Below, in pieces: positions 6,702 to 14,855 of a stretch of DNA of 40,689 nt. The position numbers and the translations under genes are program-made. A model generated the notes under the pieces. That model worked only from the letters and a program-made list of their open reading frames with translations, ran no database searches and was not told where the DNA came from. Within the stretch, counting starts at the first letter, position 1. Every line of letters starts with the position of its first letter. Origin of the DNA: a virus. The stretch lies in the IMG/VR virus record IMGVR_UViG_3300026367_000092, positions 1 through 40,689 of that record; one strand, given 5' to 3'.

Positions 6702-8707
6702 CGGTGCATCCTGGGGCCTTGCAGCTGGTGGCTTCGCGGCTGGCCGAAGCCATCCGGCCGCGGCCGCCGGTGCCATTCGATGTCTGGCTCACGAAAAACG
6801 TGGTGCTGGTTGACGGACCTCGAAAGGGGGAACTCTGGTCGCCGGCCGATGCGCCTTATCTGGTGGAGATAGCCAAGTGTCTCAGTCAGGAACATCCGGC
6901 CAATCTGGTGACCGTGAGAAAGGCGCAGCAGACAGGGGTGACAATCCTGGCGCTGGCGTGGTGTCTCTACATAGCGGAGATTTGCCCGGACAATATCCTG
7001 TACGGAGTGCCGGGGCTTGATGCCCTGCAGGATATCAACGGGCAGAAGCTACAGCCGCTGATCGACGCCTGGCAGGTCAAGACCGGCAAACGGATCATTC
7101 TGCCGGTGACCAGCCGGTCTGGGCGCAATTCGACAAGTTACGAGAAGCGGTTCCCGGGCGGTTACATATCGCTTGCGAATGCGAACACGGTGATGGACCT
7201 GTCCATGAAGACCTGCCGTTTCGGGGTCAAGGATGAGGTTTCGAAATGGGGTGAACTGGCGAACGGCGCGGATCCAGAGACCTTGTTCTTCGGGCGGTTT
7301 ACGGCGTTCCGCCGTCAGAAGACTTTCAAGATATTCGAGCTGTCGACGCCGGAGGACGATTCTGGCGACGCGCTCGGCGACGATCCTGGACATTGCCGGA
7401 TAGACCGCTCGTTTAAGCGGTCCGACCAGCGTTTCTGGTTTGTCGAATGCGCGGAGTGCAAGGACCATTTCGTGCAATCCGACGATCACTTTCAGGTGGA
7501 CCGGGAGCAGCCGCTCAAGAGCGTGATGGTTTGCCCGCATTGCGGTCACTGGATTACCGAATCCGAACGGGTCCAGATGGTTCGTGCTGGGCATTACCGG
7601 CCAACACAAGCAGGTCCGGACCGGCATCCGGGGTTTCATGTGGACGCTTTCATGAGCCTGCTCATGAGCCTCGGTGATATCGCCGATGACAAGCTCAAGG
7701 CTGAAAAGCGCGGTGAAGCCGGGGCCAAGGACTATCACAATCTGGTGCTGGCACTGCCCTATCAGATGAGGGGCAATGCGCCTGACTGGCAACGGCTCAT
7801 GGAACGCCGCGAGGATTATCCGGACGGTGTCATACCGCCGGAAGGCTTGATCTTTGTCGCGGGCGCTGACGTGCAGCACAGCGGTATCTACGTGGAGTAT
7901 GTGGCTTTCGCGCCGGACCGCCAGTCGTGGTCGGTTCATGCAGAGTTTCTCGAGGGAGAAACTGACGACAAGAATGCCGGGGCATGGGTGAAACTGGACC
8001 GGCTTTATCGAACCGAATGGCCGGATTCGTTCGGGAAGACGCGCCGGGCCGGAGCTACGGCTGTTGACGCCGGCGACGGCAACCGAACCACGCAAGTGCT
8101 GGAGTGGTGCAGGGAACGACCGGATACCTATGCAATCGCAGGCAAGCACGGCCGTGGTGTTCCAGCGATCGGAGTGCCGACAAAAAAATCTGTCCGCAAG
8201 GGCGGCAAGCGCAAGCGGTTTGGCTCAACCATGCTCTGGCCGCTCGGCACATGGTCGCTGAAAGGCGAGTTTTACGGGAATTTGCACAGGCTTGGTCTCA
8301 GATCCGGCGAGCCGGCCGACCCACCGGGGTACTGCCATTTCAACGAGGCCCGCAATGAGGAGTATTTCCGCCAGGTGACGGCTGAGTATTTCGACCAGAA
8401 GATGCTGCGGGGCCGGGTCCTCGAGGAATGGAAAGTTACGCGGCGGGATAACCACTTTCTCGATTGCCGGATCTACGCCATGGCGATGGCGGAACATCTC
8501 GATTTATCTCGCCTGACACCGGCCGGATGGGCGGCATTGAGAGCACAACTTACGCCGCAAGGACAGCAGACGCTGTTCACTCCGCCGTCCAAACAGATCA
8601 CAGCGCGCCTTGCGCAGGAATCACCAGTTGATGTGCTGTCCACAACGGCAGCATCAGGCAAAGAGCCATCGGACAGCGTCCTGGCAAAATGGAAAAGGCG
8701 AAAATGA
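6698..8707 (+). CDS. Terminase large subunit, GpA family
   Basis: The 669-residue motor-nuclease packages phage DNA into the prohead. The N-terminal ATPase shows a variant Walker A (VRKAQQTGVT, residues 73-82) and a Walker B-type acidic pair in GVKDEVSKW (D179, E180). A zinc-ribbon-like pair follows (CAEC at 251-254, CPHC at 279-282), as in lambda-like GpA proteins. The C-terminal nuclease half has the first acidic residue in GADVQH (D391) and further acids in VDAGDGNRT (D457, D460). Length matches the family. It overlaps the small terminase by four bases and the portal gene by four. Confidence 0.93.
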   Translation: MTVHPGALQLVASRLAEAIRPRPPVPFDVWLTKNVVLVDGPRKGELWSPADAPYLVEIAKCLSQEHPANLVTVRKAQQTGVTILALAWCLYIAEICPDNILYGVPGLDALQDINGQKLQPLIDAWQVKTGKRIILPVTSRSGRNSTSYEKRFPGGYISLANANTVMDLSMKTCRFGVKDEVSKWGELANGADPETLFFGRFTAFRRQKTFKIFELSTPEDDSGDALGDDPGHCRIDRSFKRSDQRFWFVECAECKDHFVQSDDHFQVDREQPLKSVMVCPHCGHWITESERVQMVRAGHYRPTQAGPDRHPGFHVDAFMSLLMSLGDIADDKLKAEKRGEAGAKDYHNLVLALPYQMRGNAPDWQRLMERREDYPDGVIPPEGLIFVAGADVQHSGIYVEYVAFAPDRQSWSVHAEFLEGETDDKNAGAWVKLDRLYRTEWPDSFGKTRRAGATAVDAGDGNRTTQVLEWCRERPDTYAIAGKHGRGVPAIGVPTKKSVRKGGKRKRFGSTMLWPLGTWSLKGEFYGNLHRLGLRSGEPADPPGYCHFNEARNEEYFRQVTAEYFDQKMLRGRVLEEWKVTRRDNHFLDCRIYAMAMAEHLDLSRLTPAGWAALRAQLTPQGQQTLFTPPSKQITARLAQESPVDVLSTTAASGKEPSDSVLAKWKRRK

Positions 8708-10311
8708 TGCGGGTTCCCAACGTCGCGCGTGACGGCACAGTGATGCCACGCCGAATGGCGGGAGATATGGCAGGCCAGGCCAGCATGCGTATGCTGCGTG
8801 ACAGCCCGTCGGGCGTGCTTGCAGCGCGGCTGACGCCGGTTGCGGACAGCCGGGAGGAAATTCGCCGGTCGTGGCGGCGTGCGTCTGCGCTGGCGCTTGA
8901 CTTCATCCACAATTCAGGACGCCTCAAGGGTGCCGTCGACCAGGTGATTGCCGATACGGTGGGCTCGGAATTGATCCTGAAACCGGCCCCGGACTATGCG
9001 AAGCTTGGTTGGTCAAAAGACGAAGCGGTTGCCTGGTCGAAGCTCGTCAAGGCTGAGTGGAAGAAGTACGCCTGGAACCCGCGCGAATGCGATCATCGGG
9101 GCAAGTTCACGGTGCCGCAGCTCGTGGCTATTTCGTTGCGCTGGCATATCGCTTTTGGGGAGACGACAGGGATCCTGACGCATTTCGATGCGCAGCAAAG
9201 GGCGCGCTACGGAATCCGGACCGGAGCCAAGACCTTGCTGGTGCCGCCGCCGCGACTGGTGCAGGACACGATTGATGCGCAGCGCCTGTTTCAGGGCGTC
9301 TATCACGATGAGAACGGACGGCCCGACGCGTATTTGTTTGAAGAGAAGCGGAATGGCTTTCCGAAGAAAGTGCGTTATCCGGCCTTTGATGCAAGCGGCC
9401 GCCCGGTGGTTATGCACATCTTTGATCCGCTTGATGCGGACGATGTGCGCGGTATCTCGCAACTGACGCCGATCCTGAAGCAGCATGCGCAGACAGAAGT
9501 CGCGCGCGAAGCGACCTTGCAGACGCTGATCGTGCAGACCTTCTTCGCAGCGGTTCTGACATCCAAGCTTCCGGCGGCGGAGGCGATTGAATCGCTGCAG
9601 GAACTGGCAAAAGGCGGCGGCGACGCCGGAAAGGCAATCTACGATAATGCGCTCGGCTATCTGGCGAGCACTCTCGACAAGGCATCGGAGGGCGGTGTCA
9701 GCCTGACAGGCGGCTCGCGCATTCCGGTTCTTGGCCCTGACGAGGATCTGCAGTTCCGGCAGGCACAGGCGCCTGGTGATAATTACCTGCCGCTGACCCA
9801 GTCGCTTGACCGGGACATGGCGAGGGCAATCGGCGTGACCTATGGCGCCTACACGATGGACCATTCGAACGCGACCTATTCCTCGGTCAGGATGGAGAAC
9901 GCCTCAGTCTGGCCCGTGGTGATCCGGCGGCGCGAGCATGTTGCGGCGCCCGAATACCAGATGATTTACGAGCAGTGGCTAGATGAAAAGATCGAGACCG
10001 GCGGAATTCCGTTCAAGGGTGGGGTTTCGAACTACCGGGCAAACAGGGACTCGGCGAACTGGGCGCAGTGGCAGGGTCCGGAGAAACCCACGGCCGACGA
10101 TCTGAAATCGGAAAAAGCCGCCAGCGAGCGGATAGCCAATGGCACCTCCAGCGTTCCCCGCGAAGCTGAGCTCAAGGGCGCTGACGCGGATGAGCTCTTC
10201 GATGAGCGCAGCACAGACCACAAGCGCTATGTCGATGCCGGCATGCGCTCGCCTTACGACCGCGATGCACCGGCGCCAGCACAACCGGTCGAAGTGCAGC
10301 CCGGCAACTGA
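8704..10311 (+). CDS. Portal protein, lambda gpB family
   Basis: The 535-residue protein forms the dodecameric head vertex through which DNA passes. It shows the family's hallmarks: an N-terminal Arg-rich segment with NSGRLKGAVDQVIADTVG, a central VYHDENGRPDAYLF and MHIFDPLDADDVRGISQLTP (the region shared by lambda portals), and YTMDHSNATYSSVRMEN near residue 390. The start at 8704 gives an ATGA overlap with the terminase; the in-frame ATG at 8689 would lengthen the overlap. A disordered, charged tail ends the protein. Confidence 0.92.
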   Translation: MMRVPNVARDGTVMPRRMAGDMAGQASMRMLRDSPSGVLAARLTPVADSREEIRRSWRRASALALDFIHNSGRLKGAVDQVIADTVGSELILKPAPDYAKLGWSKDEAVAWSKLVKAEWKKYAWNPRECDHRGKFTVPQLVAISLRWHIAFGETTGILTHFDAQQRARYGIRTGAKTLLVPPPRLVQDTIDAQRLFQGVYHDENGRPDAYLFEEKRNGFPKKVRYPAFDASGRPVVMHIFDPLDADDVRGISQLTPILKQHAQTEVAREATLQTLIVQTFFAAVLTSKLPAAEAIESLQELAKGGGDAGKAIYDNALGYLASTLDKASEGGVSLTGGSRIPVLGPDEDLQFRQAQAPGDNYLPLTQSLDRDMARAIGVTYGAYTMDHSNATYSSVRMENASVWPVVIRRREHVAAPEYQMIYEQWLDEKIETGGIPFKGGVSNYRANRDSANWAQWQGPEKPTADDLKSEKAASERIANGTSSVPREAELKGADADELFDERSTDHKRYVDAGMRSPYDRDAPAPAQPVEVQPGN

Positions 10312-10323
10312 TGGATTGAAGAT

Positions 10324-10587
10324 ATGGCGACGGTGAAAATCGACGGAGCAACGGTCGATGCCGATGACCCGTGCGCGCTCTACCAGGCACTTTATGCGGT
10401 CAAGCTCAAGCGACTCGCCGGTGACGCGGTTGAGGAGGGTGAAATCGCTTCACCGGTCACGCGCAGGCGCATGCGCTACGCCGCAGTTTCCCTTTCGGAT
10501 CTCGATGCCGAACTGAGCAGCCTGGCGGCAGTTTGTGACGCGAAGAATGGCAAGCGCCGGCGCGGCGCGGCCAGCTTTCATTTTTGA
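10324..10587 (+). CDS. gpW-like head-tail connector
   Basis: The 87-residue protein has the gpW layout: a helix (ALYQALYAVKLKRLAGD), a short hairpin with a basic turn (SPVTRRRMRYAAVS), a second helix (LSDLDAELSSLAAV) and a basic tail (KRRRGAASF). gpW-type proteins bind the portal ring and complete the head for tail joining. Here the gene follows the portal gene, whereas in lambda W precedes it. The assignment rests on size, secondary structure and position. Confidence 0.6.
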   Translation: MATVKIDGATVDADDPCALYQALYAVKLKRLAGDAVEEGEIASPVTRRRMRYAAVSLSDLDAELSSLAAVCDAKNGKRRRGAASFHF

Positions 10588-10596
10588 GGACACACC

Positions 10597-11646
10597 ATGG
10601 CTACGATACTAGACGGACAGACGCTGACGCTTTCGGGTTTTGTTGGCGACAACTGGTGGGGCGACGGCTTCACCTATGACGAGGTGCTGATTGCACTGGC
10701 CTCGGTCGAGGATGATTCCGAGCTTGAGGTCGTGATCAATTCCGGCGGGGGCTATGCCACCGATGGTGCGGCCATCCATGCGCTGCTATCGCGGCGTACG
10801 GGGGCCACCAATGTGCTGGTCGATGGTGTGGCGGCATCGGCGGCTTCGCTTATCGCCATGGCCGGTGACATCGTCACCATGTCGGCGGGCTCGATCATGA
10901 TGATCCATGATCCCGCAGGCATTTCGTTCGGGACTTCCGCCGATCACCAGAAAGCAGTTGAAGCGCTCGAGGCGCTGGCGACCGCTTATGCGCGGGTCTA
11001 CGCGGTGAAGTGCGGCAAAACAGCAGATGAGTGCCGGGACATCATGAAGGCGGAAACCTGGATGACGCCCGAGCAAGCGATCGCTGAAGGCTTCGCTGAT
11101 GCCGCCAATGACAACGCCGCCCCCGCTGTCGCCGCGTTTGACTACCGTGCGTATGCCTCTGCCCCGGAGGACCTCCGGGCGGTCGCCAGCGCCAATGGCT
11201 GGAGCATGACGCGCGCCACACGAAAACCGCCGATGGCTTCCGCCCCGGCGCCCACTGGTCACCACAAGGAGAAACCCGACATGACCGACAAGTCCAAGGC
11301 GGATGACACTACCGCCACTCTCAACGCCGCGAAAGCGACTGCTGCCAGCGATGCCGTGAAAGCGGACCGCGACCGGCGTGCCGCAATCATGGCCCTTGAC
11401 GAAACCACGGGCCGCGAGCTGCTCGCTGAACACCTGCATTCAACAACCGAGATGACGGTTGATCAGGTCAAGGCATCTCTGGTTGTGGCGCCGTTGGCCG
11501 CCACTGAGGAGAAACCATCTCCCGCAGCTTACGACAAGGTCCGCGCCGCGGCTGGCGCCGGTCTCGCCTCACCTGGCGGTGCGCCTGAAGCGCAGTCCGG
11601 CCTTTCGAAACTCATCACCGCCCGGGTTGAGCGCAAACGCGCCTGA
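10597..11646 (+). CDS. Prohead protease (ClpP/SppA-type) with C-terminal scaffold
   Basis: The first 190 residues are a ClpP-like serine protease. They show INSGGGYATDG, the nucleophile in DGVAASAASLIAMAG (S81) and the His in MMIHDP (H104). The protein then runs through a flexible Pro/Ala linker into a charged helical region (about 228 to 349) with the look of a scaffold (KADRDRRAAIMALDETTGREL). Lambda gpC has the same arrangement, with its C-terminal scaffold part also made alone as Nu3. The protease matures the prohead by cleaving scaffold. A ribosome binding site with ATG begins the scaffold inside this gene (see nested feature). Confidence 0.9.
   Translation: MATILDGQTLTLSGFVGDNWWGDGFTYDEVLIALASVEDDSELEVVINSGGGYATDGAAIHALLSRRTGATNVLVDGVAASAASLIAMAGDIVTMSAGSIMMIHDPAGISFGTSADHQKAVEALEALATAYARVYAVKCGKTADECRDIMKAETWMTPEQAIAEGFADAANDNAAPAVAAFDYRAYASAPEDLRAVASANGWSMTRATRKPPMASAPAPTGHHKEKPDMTDKSKADDTTATLNAAKATAASDAVKADRDRRAAIMALDETTGRELLAEHLHSTTEMTVDQVKASLVVAPLAATEEKPSPAAYDKVRAAAGAGLASPGGAPEAQSGLSKLITARVERKRA
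11281..11646 (+). CDS. Nested in-frame scaffold protein (Nu3-like)
   Basis: Within the protease gene, AAGGAG at 11266-11271 lies nine bases before an in-frame ATG at 11281. Starting there gives a 121-residue, charged, mostly helical protein (MTDKSKADDTT to the shared C-terminus). It would serve as the internal scaffold on which capsid assembles, exactly as Nu3 is made from the 3' part of lambda gene C. The ribosome binding site is as good as those of the independent genes around it. Confidence 0.7.
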   Translation: MTDKSKADDTTATLNAAKATAASDAVKADRDRRAAIMALDETTGRELLAEHLHSTTEMTVDQVKASLVVAPLAATEEKPSPAAYDKVRAAAGAGLASPGGAPEAQSGLSKLITARVERKRA

Positions 11647-11687
11647 CATCTGGTTTGGCCTGACATCGGGCATAAGGAGACACGTTC

Positions 11688-12380
11688 ATGATGCCGTATT
11701 ATTCACATACCGCTCCCAAGCGCGAGAGCGAGCTGGTCAAGATGGAATTTGATCCGCAGTTTTGCCGCGAATCCTACACGCTCAAGGCCGGGTCTGGCTC
11801 CGAGCGCAAGGTCTATCTCGGCACGCCGCTGATGCTCGAAGTCGCCATCGCCAGTCTCGCGGCCGCGGCCGCAACTGTCGCCGGCAACACCGGCAACGGC
11901 ACGATTGCTCTCGCTGATCCGTTCTACACGACCGTCAAGGCGGTTCAGGAAGGCCGCTATTCGGTGCGCTGCACAACCGGCGGCGCCGATGCCACATCGA
12001 AGTTCCAGGTCGAGGGACCGGATGGAAAGACTATCGGCGAAGCAACCGGCGGCTCGGCGTTCGCCAAGCAGGTCAAATTCACGATCAGCGGTGGTGGCAC
12101 AGACTTCATCGCTGGTGACAGCTTCGTGATAGATGTCGCCATCGACCAGGAAGCTTCGACGAACACCCGCGTCGCCTGGGTTCCGGGCGACGGCGAAATC
12201 ACCGGGCTGTCGCTGCGTGACACCACAGCGCCGGACGGCGTCACCATCGACGGGCTTTCTCTTGATCGTGGCCCCGCCATTCTCTCGGCTTCGGGTGTCC
12301 TGTGGCCAGCTGGCATCACTGCCGTTGACACGGCCAAGGGTATCGAAATGCTGAAGGCTCTCGGCATCATCCAGCGCTGA
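11688..12380 (+). CDS. Head decoration protein, lambda gpD-like with insertion
   Basis: The 230-residue protein matches decoration (cementing) proteins that bind the mature capsid surface. The start is ATG 11688 after AAGGAGA. The C-terminal part (LSLRDTTAPDGVTIDGLSLDRGPAILSASGVLWPAG) is the gpD-like beta core. Lambda gpD is only about 110 residues, so about 100 residues of extra sequence (GNTGNGTIALADPFYTTVKA and onward, with a Gly-rich ISGGGTDFIAGDSF turn) lie before it. This insertion is a common variant in larger decoration proteins. It precedes the capsid gene, as D precedes E in lambda. Confidence 0.8.
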   Translation: MMPYYSHTAPKRESELVKMEFDPQFCRESYTLKAGSGSERKVYLGTPLMLEVAIASLAAAAATVAGNTGNGTIALADPFYTTVKAVQEGRYSVRCTTGGADATSKFQVEGPDGKTIGEATGGSAFAKQVKFTISGGGTDFIAGDSFVIDVAIDQEASTNTRVAWVPGDGEITGLSLRDTTAPDGVTIDGLSLDRGPAILSASGVLWPAGITAVDTAKGIEMLKALGIIQR

Positions 12381-12393
12381 CGTGCAAACCACT

Positions 12394-12412
12394 GCGCGGG
12401 CCGGGCCCGCGC
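12394..12412 (+). promoter_or_regulatory. GC-rich hairpin between decoration and capsid genes
   Basis: GCGCGGGC (12394-12401) pairs perfectly with GCCCGCGC (12405-12412) over a three-base loop. No T run follows, so it is more likely a transcript-stability or attenuation hairpin than a strong terminator. It lies just before the most highly expressed gene of the operon. Confidence 0.55.
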
Positions 12413-12474
12413 CTCTTCACCTCATCATCCAGACGAACGGGCGCCGCTGAAACCGCGTCACGAGGAGACCTTCC

Positions 12475-13515
12475 ATGTTCGACTATCTCTATACCAGCAC
12501 GGACCTGACCCAGGAGGTCAACCGTCTGCCGAATGAATTCGGCCTGATCAATGGGCTCGACCTTTTCCCGATCGAGACGCTCGGCTCCCGCTTTGTGCGT
12601 GTTGATTACCGCAACGGCCAGATCTACGTGCTTTCGGCTGAGGAGCCAGGCGCACCGGCCAGTGTTGGCAGCGCGGAAGAGGAGGGTGGTGTCATTCTCC
12701 AGATCCCGCATTTCCCGCATCTTGAAAAGGTCGCGGTCGGCGATGTCGACAGCCTGTTGCAGGTGTTCAATGGCCAGGTGGATGCCCGGTCGGTGGACCG
12801 CGAGACGGCCCGGAAACTTGACATCATCCGGCGCAATCATTCGATCACGCTCGAATATATCCGTCTCGGAGCACTCAATGGCCTGATCAAGGACGGCAAG
12901 GGCCGGACGCTCTACAACCTCTACACCGTCTTCGGAATCACCAAGAAGGAAGTCGACTTCGTGCTGGGCACGGGTGATACCGATGTTCGCACCAAGTGCG
13001 AGGAAGTCATTGATCACGCGATGACCAACCTGAAGGGTGAGACCAACAGCGGCGTCGAGGCGATCGTTGATTCCAAGTTCTTCGGCAAACTCATCACGCA
13101 CGCCAGTGTCGAAAAATTCTGGCTCAATGCCCAGAACTCGAGCGAGCACAAGATGCTCAATCGTGAGAACCGCGCCGGAAACTGGGGCCGGGCTTTCGAG
13201 TTCGGCGACATCGTGTGGCGCGAGTACAAGGGCGGGCTGCCGGTTCGTGCGGCGAACGGTACCATCTCAACCCAGCAGAACGTTGCCGACAATTCAGGCA
13301 CGGCTTACCCGACCGGCACACAGTCGATGATGCGGACCTTCGAAGCTCCGGTCTACCACATCGACCTGACCAACCAGGCACCGGACGCCGATACGATCTA
13401 CATTTCGGTTGAAGAACTGAAGCACGGCCAGGGTGTGGAAATGCTGTCGCAGACCAACCGGCTTGCGGTCAACAAACAGCCGGAATGTGTCGTTCAGGTC
13501 AAGACCTCGAACTGA
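12475..13515 (+). CDS. Major capsid protein, lambda gpE family
   Basis: The 346-residue protein has the gpE signature. This includes NEFGLINGLDLFPIETLGSRFVRVDY near the N-terminus, IIRRNHSITLEYIRLGALNGLIKD around residue 120, and a TKCEEVIDHAMTNLKGET helix after the E-loop region. It would form the HK97-fold icosahedral shell. The ATG at 12475 follows GAGGAGACC. Length is close to lambda gpE (341). Confidence 0.92.
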   Translation: MFDYLYTSTDLTQEVNRLPNEFGLINGLDLFPIETLGSRFVRVDYRNGQIYVLSAEEPGAPASVGSAEEEGGVILQIPHFPHLEKVAVGDVDSLLQVFNGQVDARSVDRETARKLDIIRRNHSITLEYIRLGALNGLIKDGKGRTLYNLYTVFGITKKEVDFVLGTGDTDVRTKCEEVIDHAMTNLKGETNSGVEAIVDSKFFGKLITHASVEKFWLNAQNSSEHKMLNRENRAGNWGRAFEFGDIVWREYKGGLPVRAANGTISTQQNVADNSGTAYPTGTQSMMRTFEAPVYHIDLTNQAPDADTIYISVEELKHGQGVEMLSQTNRLAVNKQPECVVQVKTSN

Positions 13516-13525
13516 CGCGCGAGCA

Positions 13526-13918
13526 ATGAGCAACTGGACAGACATGGAGCGCCGCCTCGAAACCGACGCGGCGGCGCTCTTCGACATTTTCGAGGTGCAA
13601 GCTGTTGCCCGGAAGGGCGGTGCGACAGTCAATCACCGCCGGGAAAGCGATCCGGCCCGGTCAGGCTTTTCCTTTTCCGGATCGATCGAATTCAACCCGC
13701 CGCCGCTTCGCAACGAACAATTCATGCAGGCCGCGAAGAGCGGGCAAGCCAACGTTGCCTTCGACGCGGTGGTCACCGCGCATGATGACGGGACATGGTT
13801 GTGGCAACCGAAGCGCGGCGACCACCTGGTTGCCATGGATGTGACCTACGAAGTTGCCGACATTCACCGCGACGGCTCAGCCCGGCGTGTCTATTACATC
13901 AACAAGGCGAAGCCATGA
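13526..13918 (+). CDS. Small head-tail joining protein, probable
   Basis: This 130-residue protein follows the capsid gene and overlaps the next one by ATGA. It starts at ATG 13526, just after the capsid stop; GAG is a weak ribosome binding site, so coupling to the capsid gene is likely. The sequence is beta-rich, with GSIEFNPPPLRNEQFMQAAKSG and a basic WLWQPKRGDHLVAMDVTYEV stretch. Position and size match FI/FII-type or Mu head-completion proteins, but the family is not certain. Confidence 0.6.
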   Translation: MSNWTDMERRLETDAAALFDIFEVQAVARKGGATVNHRRESDPARSGFSFSGSIEFNPPPLRNEQFMQAAKSGQANVAFDAVVTAHDDGTWLWQPKRGDHLVAMDVTYEVADIHRDGSARRVYYINKAKP

Positions 13919-14634
13919 CCCTGACTGCTGAAGCCGTCCGGCTGGCCGCCATGGAGGTGTTGCGGCCAACAAGTGCTACCGTTCAGTTTCCGACTCTGGC
14001 CAGGGGCAAGGTATTTGACAGCAGGCAGGCCAGCATTGCGGATCTCGATGACTTGCAATCCGGCGATTTGCCATACCTGCCTGTCCTGTCGCTCTACACG
14101 GAAGACTCGACAGTTGAGACGCGGGGCGCCGCCGCCGATGTGACTGACAATTTCTGTCACATGACGCTCGAGATTGTCGGCGAACTGGCGATCATATCCC
14201 GCGACGATGATGCCGGTCTGGATTATGTCGATGCGGTAGCGGGAAGCGATCCGGAGGCACGGCTGGTGCTGTCGGCGATGATGGCGCAGGTCCGCAAGGA
14301 GCTGCTCTATTCCGCGCGAGGATTCCTGTTCCGCCGGGTTGTGACACATTGCGACAAGATCGAACAACAGAGCCACACCGTGCCGGAGTTGGGGCTGCGG
14401 TTTCAGCGCGAGTTCATGCGCCTGACACTGGCGATCGCGGATGATGAGTTGAGCGACGATGGCGGGCTGACCGGGCGGATCAAAACTTTGTTCGATGCGC
14501 TGCCGGATGGTTCCTACGCCAAGGTAAAACTCACAGACCTTGCTGCACATCTGGCAGGCGAGACGCGGACACCGTTGACCGAAATCACCCTCGACCCCGG
14601 CGCCGGGCCGACCGCGGGCACAACACTGGAGTGA
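13915..14634 (+). CDS. Phage protein in head-tail joining position (tail terminator?)
   Basis: The 239-residue protein starts at ATG 13915, overlapping the previous stop. It is acidic, with a beta-alpha pattern (PYLPVLSLYTEDSTVETRGA, then LEIVGELAIISRDDDAG) that fits the tail-terminator or head-tail connector proteins that come before the sheath gene in Mu-like tails. I cannot name a family with certainty. The stop overlaps a GTG of the next gene (GTGA). Confidence 0.55.
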   Translation: MTLTAEAVRLAAMEVLRPTSATVQFPTLARGKVFDSRQASIADLDDLQSGDLPYLPVLSLYTEDSTVETRGAAADVTDNFCHMTLEIVGELAIISRDDDAGLDYVDAVAGSDPEARLVLSAMMAQVRKELLYSARGFLFRRVVTHCDKIEQQSHTVPELGLRFQREFMRLTLAIADDELSDDGGLTGRIKTLFDALPDGSYAKVKLTDLAAHLAGETRTPLTEITLDPGAGPTAGTTLE

Positions 14635-14639
14635 CAAGC

Positions 14640-14855
14640 ATGAAAAGCTACAAACCCGCTGAGGGTGCGCCGCTGTTGCGCACCGCGGAAGGCGAAGCAT
14701 TCCCCGATACGGGCAAGATGATCGACCCGGCCCGCCGTTACTATGCGCGGATGATCGGCGAGGGTTCGCTTGAACTCGTGCCTGACAAGACACCCAAACC
14801 CGAAACCGACAAACCGGCGGCCGTTGCCGCATCCAAGAAGGAGTCGCGGAAATGA
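14640..14855 (+). CDS. DUF2635-type small tail protein
   Basis: The 71-residue protein has the DUF2635 pattern KPAEGAPLLRTAEGEAFPDTG, then a YYARMIGEGSLELVP motif, followed by a Lys/Pro-rich tail. In Mu-like phages the same small protein sits directly before the tail sheath gene, as here (ATGA overlap). Function is unknown. GTG at 14631 is an alternative start overlapping the previous stop; ATG 14640 is preferred. Confidence 0.75.
   Translation: MKSYKPAEGAPLLRTAEGEAFPDTGKMIDPARRYYARMIGEGSLELVPDKTPKPETDKPAAVAASKKESRK

Noticed and set aside
7049-8149. Reverse-strand 366-codon ORF inside the large terminase gene
   Set aside because: It is an antisense shadow of a GC-rich gene, with no ribosome binding site and no recognisable motif, while the + strand has all terminase motifs.
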